In this document: in pieces, positions 44,076 through 51,960 of the stretch
Layout: each line of letters begins with the position of its first letter
Numbering within the stretch: the stretch's first letter is position 1
Assembly: GCA_934444645.1 (NCBI GenBank)
Contig: CAKSCV010000004.1
Span: 62,001 to 126,000 of the forward strand
DNA from: an uncultured Eubacteriales bacterium
GTDB lineage: Bacteria > Bacillota > Clostridia > Oscillospirales > CAG-382
Reading direction: 5' to 3'
DNA: 64,000 nt
The notes under the pieces: generated by a model
What the model saw: the letters and a program-made list of their open reading frames with translations, nothing else
What the model was told of the DNA's origin: nothing
The model's database searches: none
Made by a program: the position numbers and the translations under genes

Positions 44076-45608
44076 GTGCGTCAAGAAAGTCATAAAACCG
44101 AAAAAAACATACAAACCGGTAAAACCCAAACGGGAAAAAAATCGGTCTTTGCCTCCAAACGGTTCAAATACGGCTCGGTTGCCGTCATCTTTACCGTTGT
44201 TTTCGTGGCATTTATCATTTTGCTCAATGCCGTGTTTACGGCGGTCGCCGATTATAACGGCGGCTTTTATCTCGACCTTACCGGCGAAAAAATCTATAAT
44301 CTTTCCGAATCCACCGCAAGTGTCTTAGACAGCTTAAACCGCAAGGTCGAAATCATCTTTTGCGTGTCGGAGGACCGGGTCAGCGATTCGGAGGAGCTGT
44401 CCTATGTCAAACGGCTTGCCGAAAAATACCGCTCCGCAAGTGACCGGATCTCGCTTGTTTACCGCGACGTCGTGAAAGACCCGCTGTACTTCAATCAGTT
44501 CAAAAAGACCTCGACCGATACCATTTCGCAGACCTCCGTTATCGTCAATTGCCCGGAAACCAAGCGGTATATCGTGTATCCGCTGGTTCGCTTTTTTAAG
44601 CTTTCGTCCGAAACGCGCAGCATTTTTGCGTATGACGGTGAAAACAAACTCACCGGCGCCATTATGCAGACCGCCATCGGCGAACCGCAGAAAGCCGGCT
44701 TTATTACCGGTCACGGCGAAGAAAAGCGCAGCTCGGTGGAAACGCTGCTTCGCGAACAGGGGTATGAGGTGAGCGACGTCGACCTGAAGGCTGTCACCGA
44801 GGAGCAGCTTGCTTCGTATAACCTTCTCATTATCAGCAATCCGAAGTACGATTATACCGGCATCGCCGCCGCCAAAGAGGGCCGCGTCAACGAGATCGGC
44901 CTGTTAAACACATATTTGACCAAGAATTACGGCAACCTGATGGTCTTTATCAGTCCCGAAACGCCGCAGTTGGCGGAGCTTTCCAGCTTTTTGTCAGATG
45001 ATTGGGGCATAAGCTTTGTGCCGGGCGACATTGCCGTCGAGGGTTCGTCGCAGGCATTAGATGCCGATGGTGTGTATTTCTTGGGAACGCCGTCAAGCGA
45101 GGACTCCTACGGAAAGAGTATCCACGCATCTGTCACCGAAACCGGCGTTCAGGCGGTGTTCGGCAATGCCGCGCCGTTAAGCCTCACCTTTACCGAAAAG
45201 GGCGAAAAAACTGTTTCGGTGGTCTATGCGACCTCATCGTCCTCCGGACGCCTGCATGAAGGCTCGATTTCGGCGGAAGGGAACATGCCGGTTATGACGT
45301 TGTCGGTGTATTCCAAAATCTATGACAGCAATGAATACCGTGCCAATGTCCTTGTGTGCGGCTCGGCGGATTTCATGAATTATGTTTCCGAGCAGTCCTT
45401 TGCCAATGCTGATATCCTCAAGAGCACCTTTGCCGTGATGGGTAATACCAATGTTGTTACCGGCATTCGGTATAAGGTGGTGGAGGATACCGCTATTACG
45501 GTCACGCAAGAGAATTTCAAGAATTACACAGTCTTGCTGTCCGTGCTTGTGCCGCTTGTCATTGCCGCATTTGGAACCGTTATGTACATTAAGAGGAAAA
45601 AAGCCTGA
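44076..45608 (+). CDS. GldG-like ABC auxiliary protein
   Basis: 510 residues. One membrane helix near residue 40, a large external region with the PF09822-type features (YLDLTGEKIYNLSESTASVLDSL, GFITGHGEEKRSSVETLLREQGY, LLIISNPKYDYT), and a C-terminal membrane helix (VLLSVLVPLVIAAFGTVMYI) ending in RKKA. In gliding Bacteroidota, GldG works with GldA and GldF; in Clostridia the role is unknown. Start GTG at 44076, two bases after the permease stop with AAGGTGG upstream; a GTG at 44064 is possible. Confidence 0.83.
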   Translation: MRQESHKTEKNIQTGKTQTGKKSVFASKRFKYGSVAVIFTVVFVAFIILLNAVFTAVADYNGGFYLDLTGEKIYNLSESTASVLDSLNRKVEIIFCVSEDRVSDSEELSYVKRLAEKYRSASDRISLVYRDVVKDPLYFNQFKKTSTDTISQTSVIVNCPETKRYIVYPLVRFFKLSSETRSIFAYDGENKLTGAIMQTAIGEPQKAGFITGHGEEKRSSVETLLREQGYEVSDVDLKAVTEEQLASYNLLIISNPKYDYTGIAAAKEGRVNEIGLLNTYLTKNYGNLMVFISPETPQLAELSSFLSDDWGISFVPGDIAVEGSSQALDADGVYFLGTPSSEDSYGKSIHASVTETGVQAVFGNAAPLSLTFTEKGEKTVSVVYATSSSSGRLHEGSISAEGNMPVMTLSVYSKIYDSNEYRANVLVCGSADFMNYVSEQSFANADILKSTFAVMGNTNVVTGIRYKVVEDTAITVTQENFKNYTVLLSVLVPLVIAAFGTVMYIKRKKA

Positions 45609-47218
45609 TGAATACAAAATCTCCGTCCAGTGACAAGAAAAATCTTTTGTCAAAGCAAAAGCTTCTCATCATCGTTCTTGGCGTTTGCGTTGTCCTTCTT
45701 GCCGGAGCGTATCTTGCCGTAAGCCTGTTAAAGGGCACCAAAACGCTTGAACTGCCGTTATACGATGCCGACGGCGATCGGCTGGAATATACCTATTCCG
45801 CCAAAAGCGGCAACCGCGTGACGGTTCTCGCAAATGACGGCGAAACACTGAAGCTTTCGGCTGACAGCGAAATCACCTATCAAGCGCGTCCGTTGATTTT
45901 TCCGGAAATTCCGCAGGATAACCTGAACAGCGTTTCCGTGACAAATGCCTCCGGTACGTATACGCTTCAGAAGGATACGACCGGCGCATTCGTGTTTGTC
46001 GGCAATGAGATGCTGCTGTATGACGAGCAAGCATTGTCTAACCTGAAATTGCAGGCACGCTATATGCTGTCGGATGAAAAGCTTGAAGGACGTTACGAAA
46101 CCGAGACTTCTCTTACCGCGTTCGGACTCGATGAAGCTTCCGCGCCGATCCGCGTCACCGTGACGGATACCGACGGCGCGAGCCACACCGTTTTGTTCGG
46201 CAATGCTCTTGTGACCGGCTCGGCGTATTATGCCAAGGACGTTTCCAAACCGTTTGTCTATGTGGTGGATTCCTCAACCTCCGTTTTTGCCGACGATCAA
46301 AAAAGCTTCTTTAAGCCGGTGCTGGCGCCGACACTCACGCAGAGCGAGTATCAGTATATGGAGTCGTTTTCCATCCGCAAAAACGGCGAACCGTTCTTGT
46401 CGAGTGCGATTGTGCCGGAGGAACAGCGTACCGGCACCGGCGACACTGACCTGCATAAAATCACGTATCCTGCCGGCTATTCGGCTTCCTTGAATTACTA
46501 TTATGAAGCTTTGGCAAGCCTTGCGTCGCTTTCGGGCAGCAAAGTTGTCGAAACAAACGTCTATTCCTCGGGCGAAGAAAACGCTGCGGCCTTGTTTGAT
46601 AAATACGGCCTTACCGTATCCACCAACGACGTAAGCTATTCGGTCGGCGAAAAGTCGTATCGCTTCTTGACCGGCACGCGCTTTACCGATGCCGACGGCA
46701 AGATCTGCTACTATGCCTATTCGCCGTATATGGATGATATTGTGATTCTGCCGCTTGAAAACGCACCGTTTCTCGAATATGAGTTAATCGATTTTATCGA
46801 CGGCGGCATTTTCCAGATCAACATCAAGGATGTGACCGAGCTTTCCGCATCCGTGCCGGGCATATCCTGTCATTTTGTTCTCGAAGGGGAAGGTCAGAAT
46901 TTGAAAGTGACCGAAACCGCGAGCGGCAAAACCATCGATACCGCATCGTTCCGTCAGTTCTATATTTCGCTGCTGTCGGCACGCATTGAAGGCTATGCCA
47001 CAAGTGCCGATGTAACCGGAAACACGGAATTTTCGTTTGAAGTTACCACCAAATACGGCGAAAAAGCCACCTATGCGTTCGATATTATTTCCACTACGCG
47101 CGCGCTTATCACGCTTGACGGAAACGCCGAATTCTACACCAACCGTTCATATGTCACCAAAGCCGCCGAACGTTTGGTCATGCTCTCAAACGGCGAAACG
47201 ATTGCGGCGGATTATTAA
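45608..47218 (+). CDS. DUF4340 membrane-anchored protein
   Basis: 536 residues. One N-terminal membrane helix (LLIIVLGVCVVLLAGAYLAVSLL, about 19-41) anchors a large external beta-rich region. The DUF4340 character is seen in LTAFGLDEASAPIRVTVTDTDGASHTVLFGNALVTGSAYYAK near residue 170. No enzyme motif is visible. The ATG shares one base with the stop of the GldG-like gene (TGATG), so the four genes form one translational unit; DUF4340 proteins are regular partners of GldG-like proteins. Confidence 0.83.
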   Translation: MNTKSPSSDKKNLLSKQKLLIIVLGVCVVLLAGAYLAVSLLKGTKTLELPLYDADGDRLEYTYSAKSGNRVTVLANDGETLKLSADSEITYQARPLIFPEIPQDNLNSVSVTNASGTYTLQKDTTGAFVFVGNEMLLYDEQALSNLKLQARYMLSDEKLEGRYETETSLTAFGLDEASAPIRVTVTDTDGASHTVLFGNALVTGSAYYAKDVSKPFVYVVDSSTSVFADDQKSFFKPVLAPTLTQSEYQYMESFSIRKNGEPFLSSAIVPEEQRTGTGDTDLHKITYPAGYSASLNYYYEALASLASLSGSKVVETNVYSSGEENAAALFDKYGLTVSTNDVSYSVGEKSYRFLTGTRFTDADGKICYYAYSPYMDDIVILPLENAPFLEYELIDFIDGGIFQINIKDVTELSASVPGISCHFVLEGEGQNLKVTETASGKTIDTASFRQFYISLLSARIEGYATSADVTGNTEFSFEVTTKYGEKATYAFDIISTTRALITLDGNAEFYTNRSYVTKAAERLVMLSNGETIAADY

Positions 47219-47264
47219 CCGCACAAGAAAAACAGCGGCAAACTGCCGTGACGGGAGATACAAC

Positions 47265-48569
47265 ATGACATCACCTCTTGCGGATAAAATCCGCCCCAAA
47301 AGCTTGGAGGACGTGGTCGGTCAGCCGCATCTTCTCGGTAAAAATTGCTTGCTTTCCCGTGCCATTGCGTCGGGAAGAATCCCAAATATGATTTTTTACG
47401 GTCCGTCCGGTACGGGAAAAACGACGGTTGCCAACATAGTGGCAAACGGTGCCGGTATGACGCTTCGCAAAATCAATGCCACAAGCGCGTCTCTTGCCGA
47501 TATCCACGCCGTTCTCGACCAAACCGGCTCGGTGTTCGGTTCGGATGGGATTTTGCTCTATATCGACGAGATCCAGTATTTCAACAAAAAACAGCAGCAG
47601 AGCTTACTTGAATTCATCGAGGACGGGCGTATCACCCTCATCGGCTCGACCACCGATAACCCGTATTTTTCGGTGTATCCTGCCGTGCTTTCACGCTGCT
47701 CGGTGTTTGAGTTCAAACCGGTTGCCGCTTCCGAGGTAAAGCGTGCGCTGACGCGTGCCTATCGGATTCTCTGCGAAGAAGACGGAAAAGAGCTTGCACC
47801 AAACACACCGCTTCCGGAAAACGTGGATCAAACGCTTTCCTATATCGCTTCCGCTTCGTGCGGCGATGTGCGGCGCGCGATCGGTGCTTTGGAGCTGTGC
47901 TACGGCGCACAGGGACAGAACATGGAGAAAGCCCTTGCCGTGCAAAGCATTTCGGCGTATGCCTTAAAAATGGATAAGGACGGCAACGAGCATTACGACC
48001 TGATGTCGGCATTCCAAAAATCCATCCGCGGCTCGGATCCGGATGCAGCCATTTTTTATCTTGCTAAAATGCTCGAAGCCGGCGACCTGCTTTCGCCGAT
48101 TCGGAGGCTGCTTGTCATCGCGTCGGAGGATATCGGCCTTGCCTATCCAATGGCAGCGGTGATTGTTAAAGCGTGCTGCGACAACGCTGTGCAATTGGGG
48201 CTGCCCGAAGCAAAACTGCCGCTTGCCGAAGCGGTCGTCTTTCTTGCCACATTGCCCAAATCCAATTCCGCGTATAGCGCGTATGCGGCGGCTGCCGAGG
48301 ATATTCATGCGGCGCGCGGCATGAATATGCCCGATTATATCCGCGATTCCAACCAACCGTCTGCGGACAAAAACCGCGCTTATGTGTATCCGCACGATTG
48401 TCCAAACCATTGGACTGCGCAAACCTATCTGCCCGAGGATATCAAGGACCGCGTGTATTATCGGTTTGGCGACAATAAAACCGAGCGCGCCTCCAAGGAT
48501 TATTGGGAAAAAGTCAAAAATCGTCGTCTTGTGTCGGAAATTGATGAAAAAGAGCATAAAGACGGTTAA
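47265..48569 (+). CDS. rarA: Replication-associated recombination protein A (MgsA)
   Basis: 434 residues. ADKIRPKSLEDVVGQPHLLG at the N-terminus, Walker A GPSGTGKTT near residue 46, ILLYIDEIQYFNK near 99 and STTDNPYFSV near 128 identify RarA, an AAA ATPase acting at stalled forks. The C-terminal domain includes IASEDIGLAYPMA and ATLPKSNSAYSAY. Start ATG at 47265 with ACGGGAGA upstream, 46 bases after the DUF4340 gene; a long in-frame extension into that gene is rejected. Confidence 0.95.
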   Translation: MTSPLADKIRPKSLEDVVGQPHLLGKNCLLSRAIASGRIPNMIFYGPSGTGKTTVANIVANGAGMTLRKINATSASLADIHAVLDQTGSVFGSDGILLYIDEIQYFNKKQQQSLLEFIEDGRITLIGSTTDNPYFSVYPAVLSRCSVFEFKPVAASEVKRALTRAYRILCEEDGKELAPNTPLPENVDQTLSYIASASCGDVRRAIGALELCYGAQGQNMEKALAVQSISAYALKMDKDGNEHYDLMSAFQKSIRGSDPDAAIFYLAKMLEAGDLLSPIRRLLVIASEDIGLAYPMAAVIVKACCDNAVQLGLPEAKLPLAEAVVFLATLPKSNSAYSAYAAAAEDIHAARGMNMPDYIRDSNQPSADKNRAYVYPHDCPNHWTAQTYLPEDIKDRVYYRFGDNKTERASKDYWEKVKNRRLVSEIDEKEHKDG

Positions 48570-48579
48570 TATGTCGAAT

Positions 48580-48595
48580 AAATCTGTACAGATTT
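48580..48595. promoter_or_regulatory. 16-bp perfect palindrome upstream of DUF1292 promoter
   Basis: AAATCTGTACAGATTT is perfectly palindromic and ends 12 bases before the -35 box. It could bind a dimeric regulator; it is too short and lacks a loop to be a good terminator. Confidence 0.45.
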
Positions 48596-48607
48596 TGTAG
48601 AAGATAC

Positions 48608-48636
48608 TTGACAGAATCGAAAAAATACGGTAAAAT
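48608..48636 (+). promoter_or_regulatory. Promoter of the DUF1292 gene
   Basis: TTGACA (48608-48613), 17-bp spacer, TAAAAT (48631-48636). Confidence 0.8.
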
Positions 48637-48665
48637 AGGTGTATCATAGATTGGAGTGAATACAA

Positions 48666-48989
48666 ATGGCAGAAGAAACGTTTGACTTTGAAGAAGAAGT
48701 TTTTACTCTTACGGACGAAGAAGGCAATGAAAGCGATTTCGAGTTTATCGGAAGAATTGAGCTCGGGGAAAATACCTATGTGGCTTTAGTTCCGGTAGAC
48801 GGCGATGAAGAAGAATATGTCATTTTGAAGGTCGATAAGGACGAAAACGGCGAGGAATATCTCAGCACCATCGAGGACGATGAGGAATTCGATAAGGCGG
48901 CAGACGCTTTTGAAGACGAGTTTATGTCGGAAATCGACTATGACGCCGAAGCTGACGAAACTGAAAAACCGGACGATACGAATAAATAA
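48666..48989 (+). CDS. DUF1292 domain protein
   Basis: 107 residues, strongly acidic. The DUF1292 pattern is clear (FTLTDEEGNESDFEFIG, then YVALVPVDGDEEEYVILKV). Such small proteins are widespread in Bacillota, often near the alaS-ruvX region, with unknown function. The last 30 residues are almost entirely Asp and Glu. Start ATG after TTGGAGTG. Confidence 0.9.
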   Translation: MAEETFDFEEEVFTLTDEEGNESDFEFIGRIELGENTYVALVPVDGDEEEYVILKVDKDENGEEYLSTIEDDEEFDKAADAFEDEFMSEIDYDAEADETEKPDDTNK

Positions 48990-49043
48990 ACGATCTTTCG
49001 CAAATACTGAAGGCGAACCGAAGCAGATATGCTTTGGCTTGTT

Positions 49044-49270
49044 GTTCGCTGGAGGGTTCGTGATGTTTGCTCATATAAACCCACATCATGAAAATGGAGT
49101 CCGAAGTTCCGAAAGCAGGATGCAGACCTCCTGCACTCTCCCGATTCCCGGATGAAATATGCCGGAAAAAGGACCGGAGAACGGCAGACGCTGGTAGCAC
49201 GCAGCCACGGACAGGACACCGCCCTTGCTATACGCAGGGTTTTCATCAGCACCACACGGCTCCCCGGCAA
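49044..49270 (+). ncRNA. Candidate structured RNA, possibly 6S RNA
   Basis: The 370 bases between the DUF1292 gene and rluA have no credible reading frame but fold well. GCTGGAGGG (49048-49056) pairs with CTCCCCGGC (49060-49068 plus 200, i.e. 49260-49268) with one mismatch and two G-T pairs, and GTGATG continues with CATCAGCAC around a three-base bulge. This closes a rod of about 220 bases. On the 3' side just inside lies a small hairpin CCCTTGC/GCAGGG (49222-49239), as in the central bubble of 6S RNAs; an inner hairpin GCAGGA/TCCTGC is near 49120. In Bacillus the 6S gene also lies near rarA. A strong terminator follows. No good promoter is seen. Confidence 0.45.
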
Positions 49271-49289
49271 TATCCTTTAACCCATCATG

Positions 49290-49323
49290 ACGGGCAGCTT
49301 CTTTGGCTGCCCGTTTCCTTTTT
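49290..49323 (+). terminator. Intrinsic terminator after the candidate RNA
   Basis: ACGGGCAGC pairs perfectly with GCTGCCCGT around a seven-base loop and is followed by TTCCTTTTT. Confidence 0.85.
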
Positions 49324-49359
49324 GATAAGATAAAATAACCGGCTTTGAGGTGAACGGCT

Positions 49360-50373
49360 ATCCATACTTTGACCGTTAAAAAAAACGATGCGGACAAGCG
49401 GCTTGACCGCTATCTGTTAAAAGCCCTTTGCGGCTTACCGCAGTCGTTGTTATATAAATACTTACGTACCAAACGCATTAAATTAAACGGCAAAAAAGCC
49501 GATCCGGGTACAATTCTTGCAGAAAACGACGTGATCGAGCTGTATATACCCGAGGAATTTTTCGGCGAGAAGCCGCAAAACGCCGGGCTTGCCGAGAGAT
49601 TGGCGCGTCCGGCCTTCGATCTGAAGCCGGAAGAGATTGTGTATGAGGACGAAAACATCCTTCTTATCGACAAACCGCAGGGTGAGCTTGTCCATGCCGA
49701 TATGCCGGGCGAAAAGCCGAAAAATGCCGGTGAAGCCTGCCTTGTCGACCGCCTTTGCGGCTACTTATACAAAAAGGGCGCATACGACCCGAAAGCCGAA
49801 GCAACCTTTGCGCCGGCTTTGTGCAATCGCCTTGACCGCAACACCTGCGGCATCGTGATTGCTGCCAAAAATGCCAAATCGCTTGCCGTGCTCAACCAGA
49901 AGATCCGCGACAGGGAGCTGGAAAAAAAGTATTTGTGCATGGTCTACGGCGTTCCGAAAGAAAAAAGCGCGACCTTGTCGGATTTTTTGTATAAAGACCG
50001 CGCTCAAAACCGCGTGTATATCGCGCATTCGCGCGAAGCTCTCAAAAAAATGCGGTCTGTAAAATACGACGACGATATCAAAACCGTCGTGACCAAATAT
50101 AAGGTGTTAAAAGCCTATGAGGACAGAAGCCTTCTTGAGGTGGAGCTTGTTACCGGGCGCACGCATCAGATCCGCGCGCATTTGGCTTTTATCGGCCATC
50201 CCATTGTCGGCGACGGCAAATACGGCGTCAATCATAAGAGCAAAACCGGAAAAAGCTTTCAAATGCTGTGTTCCTATTACCTGAAATTTTGCTTTACCAC
50301 CGATGCCGCACATCTATCCTACTTAAACGGACGCACATTCAAAAGCCGCTATACCTTGGAATCAACCCGCTGA
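49360..50373 (+). CDS. RluA family pseudouridine synthase
   Basis: About 337 residues. An N-terminal S4-like RNA-binding domain (DADKRLDRYLLKAL, KRIKLNGKKADPG) precedes the synthase domain with the catalytic Asp in CNRLDRNTCG near residue 155 and TGRTHQIRAHLAFIGHPIVGD near 264. It converts uridine to pseudouridine in rRNA or tRNA. The start is unusual: no ATG or GTG fits. GAGGTG (49347-49352) is ideally spaced for an ATC codon at 49360, giving M-HTLTVKKND, which matches the usual length before the TV-K-x-ND motif. A TTG at 49369 is the alternative but lies 18 bases past the ribosome site. Confidence 0.9.
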   Translation: MHTLTVKKNDADKRLDRYLLKALCGLPQSLLYKYLRTKRIKLNGKKADPGTILAENDVIELYIPEEFFGEKPQNAGLAERLARPAFDLKPEEIVYEDENILLIDKPQGELVHADMPGEKPKNAGEACLVDRLCGYLYKKGAYDPKAEATFAPALCNRLDRNTCGIVIAAKNAKSLAVLNQKIRDRELEKKYLCMVYGVPKEKSATLSDFLYKDRAQNRVYIAHSREALKKMRSVKYDDDIKTVVTKYKVLKAYEDRSLLEVELVTGRTHQIRAHLAFIGHPIVGDGKYGVNHKSKTGKSFQMLCSYYLKFCFTTDAAHLSYLNGRTFKSRYTLESTR

Positions 50374-50410
50374 ATCCATCCGGTAAAAACAAAATAGGGA
50401 GGAACCTGTT

Positions 50411-51904
50411 ATGTACAAGAAGCTTGCCGCCTTTATGCTTTGCAGTTTTTGTTTCGCTTTCTTTGCCGTATCCGCTGAAACGCTTGTCACCGAGACCGTT
50501 TCCGAAAACGGCTTGTTCGGCTTTATGCCGGATACCGAGGCAAACACGTCACTTGCGGAAGAATCCGTTTGCGACTATCTGCACGACGCAATGCTGCGCT
50601 TCGAGACCCGCATCGATGTTTCCGGCTATCAAATCACCCGTGCCGACTTCGGCAAGTATTTCAGCATGACGCTTGCCATGTATCCGGATCTGTACTACGT
50701 TGAAAGTACGTCCTACGGAATCGCCCTCGACGGAAACAATGTTGTTATATTTGCACCAAAATACGTAACAACCGACAACGCGGAGATTACGGCTGAGGTT
50801 GCCAAAATCAATGCTGCAATGGACGAATATCTTGCCGGCATTGACCCGTATTTAAGCGATTTGGACAAGCTCCTCATCCTGCATGACCGCTTGGTTCTGT
50901 GGAGCTCCTACGACACGACTTACACCAAATACACCGCACGCGATATTTTGGTGGACGGAACAGCCGTCTGCCAGGGCTACGCAAACGCCTACTATGCGCT
51001 TGCGGCGCGCTTGGGCATCACCGGCGGCATTGTGGTCAGCGACGAGATGAACCACGCCTGGAACGCCTTTGTCGTAAACGACTATTGGTACCATGTCGAT
51101 GCCACCTGGGACGATCCGGTTGCCGATCAGGTCGGCCGCGTGTCGCATAAGCATTTTCTCAAAAGCAACGCTGCCATGACCGACAGCTTGAAGCATACCG
51201 GCTTCGAACCGCTGACTGGGGACGGCGATATGTACGATAACGCCTTCTGGAACGATGTCAAAGCGCAGATTTTCCCGGCAACCTTCGCGTATTTCTACCT
51301 TTCGGATTCACAAAAAGCGATATGCAGATATTCGACCTATACCTCCAAAACCGAAGTGCTATATAAACTAAACCATTATTGGCGTTCGGCAAGCGGCGGT
51401 GCATGGGTAGGCGCGTTTTCGGGACTTGCCCTGCGCAACGGACGCTTGTATTTTAACCTTTCGAACGGCTTGTATTCCTGCGATTTTGAAGGCGGCGATG
51501 TTCGTGCCGAGTCGTTTGCCTTGACGGCAGAGCAGGCAAACACCTATTCGCTGTACGGAATGTATATGCGCGGCGAAAAGCTGTATTTCGGCATCGGCAC
51601 AAAAGCAGACGCCGGCAAAACCTCGCTGTACGAGCAATCGTTTATGCTTCCGGCGATCGATAACCGCTTATATTTGTGCAATCGGATCGATACCGACGTC
51701 TCCCTTTATCTTACCTATTACAACGAAGGTCTTGTTCATTGCAACTTCCATACGTTCGGCAAGCAGAACGGCCGCGTGACGAATTTTACGACGCGTTGGG
51801 CGGATAACCTTTTGGTAACGGTCTATGCCAAACCGGATCAGGTGTATTGCATCGCGATGGACGATAACCTCCGGCCGCTTGCAAAGCCGGTGAAACCGGC
51901 GTAA
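50411..51904 (+). CDS. Secreted transglutaminase-like protein
   Basis: 497 residues. A signal peptide (KLAAFMLCSFCFAFFAVSAE, about residues 4-23) precedes a region with the transglutaminase-like Cys-His-Asp triad: Cys in VDGTAVCQGYANAY near residue 193, His in MNHAWNAF near 217 and Asp in YWYHVDATWDDP near 232. The remaining 250 residues are beta-rich with repeated Tyr/Gly patterns, perhaps a propeller-like sugar- or peptide-binding part. Clostridial proteins of this type are thought to act as surface proteases or amidases. No anchor is seen. Start ATG after GGGAGGAACC. Confidence 0.82.
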   Translation: MYKKLAAFMLCSFCFAFFAVSAETLVTETVSENGLFGFMPDTEANTSLAEESVCDYLHDAMLRFETRIDVSGYQITRADFGKYFSMTLAMYPDLYYVESTSYGIALDGNNVVIFAPKYVTTDNAEITAEVAKINAAMDEYLAGIDPYLSDLDKLLILHDRLVLWSSYDTTYTKYTARDILVDGTAVCQGYANAYYALAARLGITGGIVVSDEMNHAWNAFVVNDYWYHVDATWDDPVADQVGRVSHKHFLKSNAAMTDSLKHTGFEPLTGDGDMYDNAFWNDVKAQIFPATFAYFYLSDSQKAICRYSTYTSKTEVLYKLNHYWRSASGGAWVGAFSGLALRNGRLYFNLSNGLYSCDFEGGDVRAESFALTAEQANTYSLYGMYMRGEKLYFGIGTKADAGKTSLYEQSFMLPAIDNRLYLCNRIDTDVSLYLTYYNEGLVHCNFHTFGKQNGRVTNFTTRWADNLLVTVYAKPDQVYCIAMDDNLRPLAKPVKPA

Positions 51905-51921
51905 AGCGATTAACCGAAAAT

Positions 51922-51956
51922 AAAAACCGAGGACAAAAACGATCCTCGGTTTTTTT
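51922..51956. terminator. Bidirectional terminator
   Basis: AAAAACCGAGGA pairs with TCCTCGGTTTTT (12 bp) between convergent genes, with runs on both sides. Confidence 0.9.
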
Positions 51957-51960
51957 GCAC

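Noticed and set aside
47037..47264. Upstream in-frame extension of rarA into the DUF4340 gene
   Set aside because: It would overlap a certain gene by 180 bases; the ATG at 47265 has a ribosome site and the normal N-terminus.
48990..49323. RNase P RNA, tmRNA or SRP RNA
   Set aside because: The conserved strings of these RNAs (for example the GGAAGGAAGCAG-type SRP loop or the RNase P GGAAAGTCC core) are absent.
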